Source: Gammaproteobacteria bacterium
Lineage (GTDB): Bacteria; Pseudomonadota; Gammaproteobacteria; Xanthomonadales; Marinicellaceae
NCBI GenBank assembly: GCA_030426705.1
Contig: JAUHXW010000021.1
Coordinates: 1-16,171 of the forward strand
Direction of reading: 5' to 3'
DNA length: 16,171 nucleotides
Shown in pieces: positions 1 through 6,599 of the stretch. Under the pieces are notes generated by a model. That model worked only from the letters and a program-made list of their open reading frames with translations, searched no databases and was not told where the DNA came from. The position numbers and the translations under genes were made by a program. Position 1 is the first letter of the stretch. Every line of letters starts with the position of its first letter.

Positions 1-1
1 G

Positions 2-298
2 GATGGACGAGCCATATTCCATCCAGCCGCGATGCTCAGCCCGGTCCAGCGGATGGGCAGGATGCAGCGGATTGGGCCCGACCTCTTCCAGATATTCCAG
101 GATCACCGAGGATTCGAAGATCGGCCGCCCGTCCACAACCAGAACCGGCGTTTTGCCGGTCGGCGAGAGTTTCCGGAACCAGTCGGGCTTGTTGCCAAGG
201 TCGATATCGATCCGTTCGAACGCCATCCCCTTCTCCACCAGCGCAATCGCGACACGCTGCACATAAGGGCAGAGGTGATGGCTGATCAGCGTCAGGTC
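2..298 (-). CDS. Glutathione S-transferase, N-terminal part (broken at both ends)
   Basis: Read on the minus strand, the frame is open from the window edge to about 298 and gives LTLISHHLCPYVQRVAIAL, then a GKTPVLVVDG segment and FESSVILEYLEEVGPNPLHP. This is the thioredoxin-like N-terminal domain of a glutathione S-transferase: the Cys/Tyr-containing active-site loop (HHLCPY), the cis-proline strand (TPVL) and the glutathione-binding E-S pair (FESSVI). The C-terminal helical domain lies outside the window. No ATG, GTG or TTG lies in frame just before the first conserved residues; the frame instead runs on into DNA that encodes poly(A) polymerase on the other strand. The piece is much more GC-rich than everything to its right and resembles alphaproteobacterial GSTs (recalled, not searched). 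I infer that it was joined artificially or by recombination. The family call is firm; the biological linkage is doubtful. Confidence 0.8.
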
Positions 299-301
299 CT
301 G

Positions 302-574
302 ATGATTCCCAAGGCCATTCAGAATGGCGTTCGCCAAATGTGGATGCTTCAACTCAGGTTCAAAAAAATGTTCGGCAAAGGCGTCTACAGTACCTTACAC
401 CACCCCAGATTCCGTGCCGGCTATGACTTTTTGTTGCTAAGAAAGCATGTCGATGAAGAACTGAATGCACAAGCCGAATTTTGGACCAATATTCAAAACA
501 TGTCACCTGAGGCTGTTAAAAGCCTGATTTTTGGTAAAAAAGTGAAACGCAAGAAGTTTAATTACAAGCTATAG
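302..574 (+). CDS. pcnB: Poly(A) polymerase I, C-terminal fragment
   Basis: The last 90 codons of a poly(A) polymerase of the PcnB type, which adds 3' poly(A) tails that mark RNAs for decay. The segment begins MIPKAIQNGVRQMWMLQLRF and continues with the conserved HPRFRAGYDFLLLR block followed by an acidic stretch and E-F-W, then a basic tail (KKVKRKKFNYKL). These are the C-terminal RNA-binding landmarks of the family. The nucleotidyltransferase head is absent: upstream of about 302 the sequence switches to an antisense glutathione S-transferase, so this is a truncated end, not a complete gene. The start given is where PcnB similarity begins, not a real start codon. The stop is 2 nt before folK, the usual gammaproteobacterial pcnB-folK order, which supports the identification. 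Confidence 0.85.
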   Translation: MIPKAIQNGVRQMWMLQLRFKKMFGKGVYSTLHHPRFRAGYDFLLLRKHVDEELNAQAEFWTNIQNMSPEAVKSLIFGKKVKRKKFNYKL

Positions 575-576
575 CA

Positions 577-1113
577 ATGCCCTTAAATAGCACCAAACTG
601 GCATACCTCGGACTGGGTAGCAACCTTAACAACCCACTTAGGCAAATCGGCCGATGCATCAATCACCTGAGTCACCTGCCAAATACTCAAGTCATCCAAT
701 TGGCCAATCTTTATCAATCCACACCCTGGGGAGTTGAAAACCAACCTAATTTCATCAACACAGTGGTTTGTATTGAAACCAGCCTGACACCACTGGTTTT
801 ACTCAAAGCAGTCAAAACCATAGAGTACCGTTTGATGCAAAGACAAGTTAATCAGCGCTGGCACAGCCGGGTGATAGATATAGATTTATTATTGATGGAT
901 GGAATTGTTTTAAACAGGAAAGAGCTCATCATTCCGCATCCCTGGATTGCTGAAAGGTGTTTTGTGATTCAGCCATTGTTAGAATTATCACCACGACTTC
1001 CTGTTAAGCTGCAACAGCAACTCACACATTTCCTGAAAGAACACCGTTGTTCGGAAACCATAACTCCCATAAAAACGCCAGTTTCCATTAAAAACCGGTT
1101 AAAACTGTTGTAA
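577..1113 (+). CDS. folK: 2-amino-4-hydroxy-6-hydroxymethyldihydropteridine pyrophosphokinase
   Basis: FolK transfers pyrophosphate from ATP to 6-hydroxymethyl-7,8-dihydropterin in folate synthesis; it is cytoplasmic. Visible family marks are the N-terminal YLGLGSNL, the STPWG...QPNFINTVV region, the catalytic/ATP-site signature RWHSRVIDIDLLLMDG and the HPWIAERCFVIQPLLELSP block. At 178 residues it is about 20 longer than the E. coli enzyme, the excess being a C-terminal tail after the conserved core (roughly residue 155 on). The ATG lies 2 nt after the pcnB stop with no clear Shine-Dalgarno, so translation is probably coupled. A weak TGTTG/CAACA hairpin spans the stop codon, but the following T-run is not adjacent, so I do not call it a terminator. 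Confidence 0.95.
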   Translation: MPLNSTKLAYLGLGSNLNNPLRQIGRCINHLSHLPNTQVIQLANLYQSTPWGVENQPNFINTVVCIETSLTPLVLLKAVKTIEYRLMQRQVNQRWHSRVIDIDLLLMDGIVLNRKELIIPHPWIAERCFVIQPLLELSPRLPVKLQQQLTHFLKEHRCSETITPIKTPVSIKNRLKLL

Positions 1114-1179
1114 TTTTGCAACATAAGCGTCATTTTTCGTTTTTTTGTTGTATTTTTTTAACAAAAAGACAAATAGCTG

Positions 1180-1208
1180 TTGCTTTTATACAAACGTTGC
1201 TGTAATAT
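1180..1208 (+). promoter_or_regulatory. Candidate sigma70 promoter for a short RNA upstream of pgi
   Basis: TTGCTT (1180-1185) and TAATAT (1203-1208) are separated by exactly 17 nt, a strong match to the housekeeping promoter consensus. It points at the terminator at 1279-1308. The surrounding DNA is AT-rich, so a chance match is possible. Confidence 0.45.
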
Positions 1209-1214
1209 TGGTTT

Positions 1215-1308
1215 CAGTTTTAGAGTATTTCTAACAAACTCCAAGACAAGCAGGGCACAAAAGTAAAATATCGTATTTAACCCATCCAATTTGGATGGGT
1301 TTTTTTTT
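1215..1308 (+). ncRNA. Candidate small RNA or transcribed leader ending in an intrinsic terminator
   Basis: About 94 nt lie between the predicted start of the promoter at 1180-1208 and the end of a strong terminator. The 5' part can fold as a stem-loop (1217-1224 pairing with about 1230-1238, TTAGA with TCTAA plus flanking pairs). It is followed by an A-rich, apparently single-stranded stretch (about 1240-1278) and the terminator hairpin with nine T. That layout is typical of Hfq-type small RNAs, but it could equally be an attenuated leader of pgi, whose start is 48 nt downstream of the terminator. No known RNA family is recognised. The minus-strand ORF over this region has no coding look. 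Confidence 0.35.
1279..1308 (+). terminator. Strong rho-independent terminator
   Basis: CCCATCC (1281-1287), a 5-nt AATTT loop and GGATGGG (1293-1299) form a perfect 7-bp GC-rich stem. A-T pairs extend it on the outside, and nine consecutive T (1300-1308) follow. It ends either folK read-through or the candidate RNA that starts near 1215. Confidence 0.9.
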
Positions 1309-1355
1309 GCCCCAAACAAAGCTACAATACCTACCCCTTTGCAACATTCAAACGC

Positions 1356-2891
1356 ATGCACAACAACCCGCTATGGAATCGCCTCAAAGAAAAAGCACAA
1401 CAGGCTGAGGTTCGGGATTTGTCACATTTGTGGCAAAACCACAACAGGCACGATGCCTTTACTTTTGAGCATGGTGATTTGTACCTTGATTTATCCAAAA
1501 ACTGGATTGATGAGGAAGCCTTGGGCTTGTTGTCAGAAATGGCTGAGCATGCTGACTTAGAAGGAGCCATAGACAAACTGTATAAAGGTTCCATTGTTAA
1601 TGTCACTGATCAGTTACCTGCTACACACACCACCTTGCGTGATCCCGCACATCCCAATCGTAAAAATAATACTGAAACCATTTATCAACTGACTGACCAA
1701 ATCATGGCTGGTGATATCAGAACCGGCTTTGGTAAAAAGATTAAACAATTGGTCAATATCGGCATTGGTGGTTCCTATTTAGGCCCCAGATTGGTGGTGG
1801 AGGCCTTGACCGAGTTACAAAGTGAAAGTCGAGTCCCGGTATATTTTGCCGCCAGTGTGGATGATTCATTGATCAATCAATTGTTCATGTCGGTTGATAT
1901 TGAACACACTTTGTTTTGTATCAGTTCCAAAAGTTTTTCAACGGTTGAAACCTTAATGAATGCCCGTGCTGTTGAACAAAAACTCAAATTAATCGAGGGT
2001 TATCAACCCAATGAAACACAAAGTTCCTTGATGGCCATCACTGCCAATCAGGACAAAGCCCGGGCTGCAGGCATCCCGGATGCCATGGTCTTGCCTTTTG
2101 ATGAAAGCATCGGCGGGCGTTTTTCATTGTGGTCAGCCATTGGTTTCCCGATAGTGATGGCTGCTGGTAAAGACAAGTTTGAGGCATTACTGGATGGTGC
2201 TTATCAAATGGACCAACATTACAAAACACAGCCCTTTTCACAAAACTTACCGGTGCTGATGGCATTGATGACCATTTGGTACCGCAACTTTATTGGTCTG
2301 GATGCTTATGGCTGTTTGCCTTACGATGCCCGGTTACGCAGTTTACCTAAATGGTTGCAGCAATTGATGATGGAAAGTGCAGGTAAAATGCACAACATTG
2401 AAGGCGAAGTGATTAAATACCCGACCACACCGTGGGTTTTTGGCGATCATGGCCAGTTATCACAACATGCGTTCTTTCAGGCCTTTCATCAAGGCGTGGA
2501 CGCATTACCGCTGGATTTTGTCGGTGTGTTGGAAAAAGATTCCAGCAGTCAGAATTTTCTGTTGTTCAATTTAATAGCCCAGGGTGCCGCGCTTATGCAA
2601 GGCAAAGAAGAAGACCACAGCATGAAAGGTTGTCCGGGAAACAAACCCAGCACCACACTGTTACTTAAAGCCATGACGCCTCAAGCCGTTGGCCAATTAT
2701 TGGCGATGTATGAGCACATGGTTTATACCTTGTCAGTGATCTGGCACATCAATTGTTTTGACCAACCCGGCGTTGAACTCGGTAAATCCATTGCCCGCGA
2801 TATTCAGGAACATGTGGAAAACAACACTTTAAATGACATGGCTTTGGACCCATCTACCATGGCATTGATTAAAAAAGTAATGGAACAATAA
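1356..2891 (+). CDS. pgi: Glucose-6-phosphate isomerase
   Basis: Interconverts glucose 6-phosphate and fructose 6-phosphate in the cytoplasm. At 511 residues it is shorter than the ~550-residue E. coli enzyme and close to the compact Xanthomonadales form. Visible marks in order: VNVTDQ...HTTLRDP near residue 85; NIGIGGSYLGPRLV (phosphosugar binding, ~135); SKSFSTVETLMNA; IGGRFSLWSAIGFP with the active-site Arg; LQQLMMESAGK with the catalytic Glu; HGQLSQHAFFQAFHQG with the catalytic His; and the C-terminal FDQPGVELGKSIA signature with the catalytic Lys. All key residues are present. The ATG lacks an obvious Shine-Dalgarno. A terminator ends 47 nt upstream, so expression needs a close promoter (TACAAT at 1323-1328 is a possible -10) or read-through. 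Its stop is 1 nt from mrp, so the two are probably co-transcribed. Confidence 0.96.
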   Translation: MHNNPLWNRLKEKAQQAEVRDLSHLWQNHNRHDAFTFEHGDLYLDLSKNWIDEEALGLLSEMAEHADLEGAIDKLYKGSIVNVTDQLPATHTTLRDPAHPNRKNNTETIYQLTDQIMAGDIRTGFGKKIKQLVNIGIGGSYLGPRLVVEALTELQSESRVPVYFAASVDDSLINQLFMSVDIEHTLFCISSKSFSTVETLMNARAVEQKLKLIEGYQPNETQSSLMAITANQDKARAAGIPDAMVLPFDESIGGRFSLWSAIGFPIVMAAGKDKFEALLDGAYQMDQHYKTQPFSQNLPVLMALMTIWYRNFIGLDAYGCLPYDARLRSLPKWLQQLMMESAGKMHNIEGEVIKYPTTPWVFGDHGQLSQHAFFQAFHQGVDALPLDFVGVLEKDSSSQNFLLFNLIAQGAALMQGKEEDHSMKGCPGNKPSTTLLLKAMTPQAVGQLLAMYEHMVYTLSVIWHINCFDQPGVELGKSIARDIQEHVENNTLNDMALDPSTMALIKKVMEQ

Positions 2892-2892
2892 C

Positions 2893-3915
2893 ATGACCCA
2901 CATCAATGAACACAACGACCCCATAACAGGTCAGCTATTCGACAAATCCATAGACCTGAAAGGTAATCACAAAAAAGCAGAAACACGTTTTCCATTAGGC
3001 GATTTTGTTGCTGATTATCAACAGGCGTTACAACAAATCTTGAACGTCTCACACATTGACATCAAACAAAGCATCAGACAACACCAGGTCAAAGAAGGCA
3101 TCAAACCGATCAAAGGTGTGAAAAACATCATCGCAGTCGCCTCCGGTAAAGGTGGTGTGGGCAAGTCCACCATGAGCGTGATGCTGGCTCGAAGTTTACA
3201 ACAACTCGGCACCAATGCCGGTATTCTGGATGCGGATATTTACGGACCCAGCATCCCCAAAATGTTGGGAGTCAGCCAAAAGCCTGAATCACCGGACAAC
3301 AAAACCTTTTTGCCCATTGATGCCGATGGTCTGCAAACCATGTCATTGGGCTATATTCTGGGTGAAAAGGATCCAGCGATCTGGCGCGGCGCCATGGTTA
3401 CCAAAGCTTTGATGCAAATGATTGAAGACACCCGCTGGTCAAACCTTGATTACCTGATCATGGATTTACCACCAGGCACCGGTGACATCCAATTAACCAT
3501 GATACAAAAAATTCCGGTGACCGCTGCCGTACTGGTTACCACACCGCAGGACATTGCCTTGCTGGATGCGCAAAAAGCCTTGGCCATGTTTAATAAGGTC
3601 GACATACCGGTGCTGGGTGTAATCGAGAACATGAGCACCTATGTCTGTGAAAACTGTGGTCATGAAGCCCATATTTTTGGTCAGGATGGTGGCCAACGAA
3701 TGGCTGAGGAGTTTGAAGTGCCTTTATTGGGACAAATGCCATTGAACATCGACATCAGAACACACATGGATGATGGCAAACCAACTGCCATTTGGCATCA
3801 GGACCACCCCTTGAATCAAAAAGCCCTGAAAATAGCTTTGCGTGCCGCACAAAATTTGGGCAAATTACCGATTAAATTCAAATTAACTGACAGCCTTAAA
3901 CTGCATAAACTATAA
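2893..3915 (+). CDS. mrp: Mrp/ApbC-family iron-sulfur cluster carrier ATPase
   Basis: Mrp (ApbC) proteins are P-loop ATPases that bind and pass on Fe-S clusters in the cytoplasm. The deviant Walker A GKGGVGKST lies at about residues 85-93, followed by LDADIYGPSIPKMLG, the MDLPPGTGDIQLT Walker B/switch region and the cluster-binding Cys pair CENC at residues 252 and 255. The ~75-residue N-terminal region is where many Mrp proteins carry a MIP18-like domain. Here it is short and begins with a charged, low-similarity stretch, so the domain is present only in reduced form if at all. Total length is 340 residues against 369 in E. coli. The ATG is 1 nt past the pgi stop and the gene is followed 14 nt later by dcd; mrp-dcd adjacency is common in proteobacteria. 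Confidence 0.94.
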   Translation: MTHINEHNDPITGQLFDKSIDLKGNHKKAETRFPLGDFVADYQQALQQILNVSHIDIKQSIRQHQVKEGIKPIKGVKNIIAVASGKGGVGKSTMSVMLARSLQQLGTNAGILDADIYGPSIPKMLGVSQKPESPDNKTFLPIDADGLQTMSLGYILGEKDPAIWRGAMVTKALMQMIEDTRWSNLDYLIMDLPPGTGDIQLTMIQKIPVTAAVLVTTPQDIALLDAQKALAMFNKVDIPVLGVIENMSTYVCENCGHEAHIFGQDGGQRMAEEFEVPLLGQMPLNIDIRTHMDDGKPTAIWHQDHPLNQKALKIALRAAQNLGKLPIKFKLTDSLKLHKL

Positions 3916-3929
3916 ACTTTAAAACCATT

Positions 3930-4499
3930 ATGAGCATCAAATCAGACCACTGGATTCGCCGCATGGCACAAGAGCACGACATGATCAGCCCGTTTGAGCC
4001 GGGCCAAGTCAGAACCACCGCCCGCAACAACAAAATCATTTCCTACGGCACTTCAAGCTATGGATACGACGTGCGTTGTTCCGATGAATTCAAAATTTTT
4101 CACAACATCAATTCAGCTGTGGTTGACCCCAAAAGGTTTGATCGCAAAAGTTTTGTCGATGTGAAATCTGATGTGTGCATCATTCCGCCCAATTCATTTT
4201 GTTTGGCCAGAACCGTTGAATACTTGAAAATTCCTCGCAATGTGTTGACGGTTTGTTTGGGCAAATCAACATACGCGCGTTGCGGCATTATCGTAAACGT
4301 CACACCGCTTGAACCTGAATGGGAAGGTCATGTGACTTTGGAATTTTCCAACACCACACCGTTACCTGCCAAAATTTATGCCAACGAAGGCGTTGCGCAG
4401 TTTTTGTTCTTTGAGTCTGATGAAGTCTGTGATGTCTCCTACAAAGACCGAGGTGGCAAATACCAAGGGCAACAAGGCGTCACCTTACCCAAGGCTTAA
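3930..4499 (+). CDS. dcd: dCTP deaminase
   Basis: Converts dCTP to dUTP, feeding dUTPase and thymidylate synthesis; a homotrimeric cytoplasmic enzyme. The 189 residues match the usual 188-193. Conserved blocks include the N-terminal SIKSDHWIRRMAQEHDMISP, SYGTSSYGYDVRCSDEF, the substrate-binding LGKSTYARCGIIVNVTPLEPEWEGHVTLEFSN with the catalytic Glu in the WEGHVTLE stretch, and the C-terminal YQGQQGVTLP. The ATG is 14 nt after mrp and the stop is 2 nt before the next gene, so it sits inside a tight transcription unit. Nothing appears damaged. Confidence 0.96.
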   Translation: MSIKSDHWIRRMAQEHDMISPFEPGQVRTTARNNKIISYGTSSYGYDVRCSDEFKIFHNINSAVVDPKRFDRKSFVDVKSDVCIIPPNSFCLARTVEYLKIPRNVLTVCLGKSTYARCGIIVNVTPLEPEWEGHVTLEFSNTTPLPAKIYANEGVAQFLFFESDEVCDVSYKDRGGKYQGQQGVTLPKA

Positions 4500-4501
4500 A
4501 C

Positions 4502-5266
4502 GTGAAAATAAGCATCATTGGCAGTGGTTGGTTGGCACTGCCTTTGGCAAAACAGCTGCAACAAAGTGGCCATACTACATGGCTGACTTCAACCACCAAA
4601 GAAAAAGTTAAAACGCTGCAAGCTGACGGCTTTAACGCCATTCAATATCAACTGGGTGAAAAAGCTGAAGCGACCCTACTTGACTGTGATGTTTTAATCA
4701 TTGCCATCACTCACAAAGAACTCACGGACTTTCAATCATTGCTTCATCAGTTAGAACCAGCCAGTCATCCGCAGTTAATTTTCATCAGTTCAACCTCGGT
4801 GTATGCCAACGACGGCCAAACTCATGACGAAAACAGCACGGGTTTAAACCTGGAAAATCCACTACTGGCAATTGAGAACAGCATCCGCTCCTACCCGAAG
4901 TCCACCATCATCAGATTTGCTGGCTTGGCCGGTCCTGGACGAAACCCCGGACGTTTTTTTGTTAAAAGTGGTGTTATCAGTAATCCATCGGCAGCGGTGA
5001 ATTTAATCCATTTGGATGATTGTATCGGGATCATTGAAACAATCATAGGACAACAAGCCTGGAATGAAACCTATAATGGTTGCGCCGATAACCACCCCGA
5101 AAAAGGTGTTTATTATCAACAAATGGCCCAATTTTCTGGCCAACCCATCCCTAAACTTGCAGACAATCAACAGGGCAGCAATAAAATCATTGACAATCAA
5201 AAAGTCAAACAACAACTGGCCTATTCATTCAAATATCCAGACGTGTTTGACTTTAAGTTTGGTTAG
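4502..5266 (+). CDS. YeeZ-like NAD(P)-dependent epimerase/dehydratase (extended SDR)
   Basis: A 254-residue Rossmann-fold protein. The nucleotide-binding loop is IGSGWLALPLAKQL at residues 5-18, where the family usually has GCGWLGLPLA. It is followed by an ISSTSVYANDG strand-loop (the catalytic-Ser/Tyr region of extended SDRs), RFAGLAGPGRNPGRFF and NLIHLDDCIGII. These are marks of the YeeZ/NAD-epimerase group, whose physiological substrate is not known. The start is GTG, 2 nt after the dcd stop, with AAGG (4491-4494) at a suitable distance; no ATG fits the conserved N-terminus. It is the last gene of the pgi-mrp-dcd run and converges with the lipoprotein gene, leaving a 29-nt gap with no clear terminator. 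Confidence 0.85.
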   Translation: MKISIIGSGWLALPLAKQLQQSGHTTWLTSTTKEKVKTLQADGFNAIQYQLGEKAEATLLDCDVLIIAITHKELTDFQSLLHQLEPASHPQLIFISSTSVYANDGQTHDENSTGLNLENPLLAIENSIRSYPKSTIIRFAGLAGPGRNPGRFFVKSGVISNPSAAVNLIHLDDCIGIIETIIGQQAWNETYNGCADNHPEKGVYYQQMAQFSGQPIPKLADNQQGSNKIIDNQKVKQQLAYSFKYPDVFDFKFG

Positions 5267-5295
5267 AGCCCAGTTACTAAAGCTGAACGAACGAT

Positions 5296-5556
5296 TTAAA
5301 GCTCGCTCAATAACTCATCCGCCGCTTCACAAGCTGCTTGTAAATCATCATCACCACCTTTCATGCCCTGACTGATGTCATTGGCTTTTTTGGAAAACTC
5401 CATCAATTTACCCATATCACCAGAAGTGGCCAATTCCTGTACTTTAGCGGTGATTTCCATTAATTTTTCCTGCAACTCATCCTCAGTACAAGTTGATGAA
5501 CATCCCGAAAAACCCACCACAGCCACTGCGGCCAACGCTAAATTTCTTAACTTCAT
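5296..5556 (-). CDS. Small acidic lipoprotein
   Basis: An 86-residue protein with a clear lipoprotein signal peptide: MKLRNLALAAVAVVGFSGC, with lipobox GFSGC and the lipidated Cys at residue 19. The mature part is short, acidic and predicted helical: a heptad-like stretch (EDELQEKLMEITAKVQEL) and a C-terminal DDDLQAACEAADELLSEL. Residues after Cys+1 are Ser-Ser, so outer-membrane sorting is expected by the E. coli rule. Two further Cys (one just after the lipobox, one near the C-terminus) could form a disulfide. AGAGGG at 5563-5568 lies 6 nt upstream of the ATG, a convincing ribosome site. I do not recognise a named function; similar small acidic helical lipoproteins occur in marine gammaproteobacteria. 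Confidence 0.8.
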   Translation of the reverse strand: MKLRNLALAAVAVVGFSGCSSTCTEDELQEKLMEITAKVQELATSGDMGKLMEFSKKANDISQGMKGGDDDLQAACEAADELLSEL

Positions 5557-5586
5557 GATTTACCCTCTTTGGTTAAATAAAAGCAC

Positions 5587-5595
5587 ATCTTAGCA
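5587..5595 (-). promoter_or_regulatory. Possible extended -10 promoter for the small lipoprotein gene
   Basis: On the minus strand TGC-TAAGAT forms an extended -10 element about 30 nt upstream of the lipoprotein ATG. It lies within a CATCTT/AAGATG inverted repeat. No good -35 is visible, so this is tentative. Confidence 0.25.
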
Positions 5596-5725
5596 GAAGA
5601 TGCTTGCAAATGACTGCCAACCGCTGCTAACTTTGGGATTTTAATTTGTTCAGGTTTGACACACCTTGGTCAATCAATGAATGGTTTTTGTGACGTCGCT
5701 ATCACCGGGTTGCAACTGTAATTGA

Positions 5726-5783
5726 TGCTAACGAAACGGCGCTGCATTACCATCCGAGTTTCATCGCGGGGTGGGTGTTAAGC
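5726..5783 (-). repeat. Possible attC-like site downstream of the VOC gene
   Basis: Immediately after the VOC stop, the minus strand reads GCTTAAC (5783-5777, a full match to the attC RYYYAAC core) and ends 58 nt later with GTTAGCA (5732-5726, one mismatch to GTTRRRY). An internal GAAAC/GTTTC pair exists, but the two halves are asymmetric, unlike a textbook attC. Position and length suit an integron recombination site; the fold does not convincingly do so. Confidence 0.25.
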
Positions 5784-5789
5784 GCTTTG

Positions 5790-6134
5790 CTAATTGCTCA
5801 ACTGCGTAATATGCAAGAGTTCACCCACAGGTCCCCATAAATAAAATACCTTTCCCCATGCCTCTTGTTGGATTGGCGTAATCTTTGTTTTGTGTTTTGA
5901 ATTCGAACATAATTCGTATGCATGGTAGATATCTTCAACGCAAATTTGCAACATGAAATTTTTTGCCAAATCTTCAATGTAAAAGCGTTGCAAAAAGAAC
6001 AGGCAATCTCCATTTTCGAAAAGTGTAAGGTCGTCAGTTACGTATTCTGCCTTGAAACCAATTTCTGAATAGAAAGACTTTGAGACCTCATAATCCTTGC
6101 TTGGAACAAATGTTTTTATATCTATTACATCCAT
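5790..6134 (-). CDS. VOC-family (glyoxalase/bleomycin-resistance-like) protein
   Basis: A 114-residue single-domain VOC protein starting MDVIDIKTFVPSKDYEVSK, followed by SFYSEIGF, LFFLQRFYIEDLAKNFMLQICVED and the C-terminal WGKVFYLWGPVGELLHITQ with the usual G-E-L-H-I ending. The beta-alpha-beta-beta-beta pattern is clear. Metal ligands are only partly recognisable, so catalytic activity cannot be assumed; VOC members include lyases, dioxygenases and drug-binding proteins. I chose the ATG at 6134 because similarity begins there and GGAAAG lies just upstream; ATG 6146 adds four residues. This compact VOC type is frequent in integron gene cassettes, and inverted-repeat sites lie just beyond both ends. 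Confidence 0.75.
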   Translation of the reverse strand: MDVIDIKTFVPSKDYEVSKSFYSEIGFKAEYVTDDLTLFENGDCLFFLQRFYIEDLAKNFMLQICVEDIYHAYELCSNSKHKTKITPIQQEAWGKVFYLWGPVGELLHITQLSN

Positions 6135-6159
6135 GATTCTTTCCATAAGCAGTTTAATC

Positions 6160-6265
6160 GTGCTAAACCGGCCGAACCGAGAATGTAACACAGCTTATTA
6201 AATCGCAAAGTCATGCGTGACCCAGAGCGTAGCTGAAGGCTCGGTTTGATCTTCTGATTAGGCAC
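6160..6265 (-). repeat. 106-nt imperfect inverted repeat between cupin and VOC genes (attC-like)
   Basis: On the minus strand the element begins GTGCCTAATC, overlapping the cupin stop codon, and ends GGTTTAGCAC, 14-26 nt before the VOC start codons. Outer arms GTGCCTAA/TTTAGCAC pair with a bulged C. Inner arms AACCGAG/CTCGGTT pair perfectly, and CAGCT/AGCTG pairs further in. Nested arms abutting a stop codon and preceding a start codon are the arrangement of an integron attC site, but both core 7-mers deviate from consensus by one base and spacer lengths (11 and 7) are unequal. Confidence 0.4.
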
Positions 6266-6599
6266 AAGTGCGATCACCATGACTATGAGGTGTTGAAACA
6301 ACAATAAACTCCAGGTTGTCATCCGATTCATTAAATACTTGATGTGGCAACCCGGCGGCGACATAAAGGCCTTCCTGTTCATTGACTGAATGAACCTCGC
6401 CATTTAGTTCAATACATGCCGCGCCTTTCAAAACATAGAAATATTGTTCAGATTTTTCATGATAATGCCGTGCTTCGGATGTTCCGGGAGGCATCCGCTC
6501 TTGAATGACACTTAGATTGTTTGAAGATACCAAGTGCCAACCATCGCAATCCTCACCCCATTTGTAATGCCTGGAATTATTTATGGATGTTATAGACAT
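6258..6599 (-). CDS. Single-domain cupin protein
   Basis: A 113-residue cupin. After an N-terminal SRHYKWGEDCDGWHLVSS stretch comes motif 1, built on MPPGTSEARHYHEKSEQYFYVLKG with H-x-H and the downstream Glu as metal ligands. Motif 2 follows around GLYVAAGLPHQVFNES, with the third His in PHQ. The C-terminus FIVVSTPHSHGDR is typical of a widespread group of stand-alone cupins without assigned substrate. The ATG at 6599 has a weak GTGGA upstream. The stop lies within an attC-like inverted repeat, and the gene is co-oriented with the VOC gene. Small cupins of this kind are common integron cassette cargo; that link is inference from context. Confidence 0.8.
   Translation of the reverse strand: MSITSINNSRHYKWGEDCDGWHLVSSNNLSVIQERMPPGTSEARHYHEKSEQYFYVLKGAACIELNGEVHSVNEQEGLYVAAGLPHQVFNESDDNLEFIVVSTPHSHGDRTCA

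Noticed and set aside
3..301. Plus-strand ORFs over the first 300 bases
   Set aside because: They are antisense to a clear GST frame; their translations are Arg/Pro/Ser-rich with no family pattern. Only the part from about 302 is real (PcnB).
1106..1123. TGTTG/CAACA hairpin at the folK stop as a terminator
   Set aside because: Only five base pairs, and the T-rich tract starts some 8-10 nt later, broken by other bases.
1158..1361. 67-codon minus-strand ORF upstream of pgi
   Set aside because: Cys- and Leu-rich translation of AT-rich spacer, no ribosome site, and it covers a strong terminator and candidate promoter on the other strand.
5003..5375. ORFs antisense to or overlapping the SDR gene and the lipoprotein gene
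   Set aside because: The SDR and lipoprotein frames show clear family or signal-peptide features; the alternatives do not.
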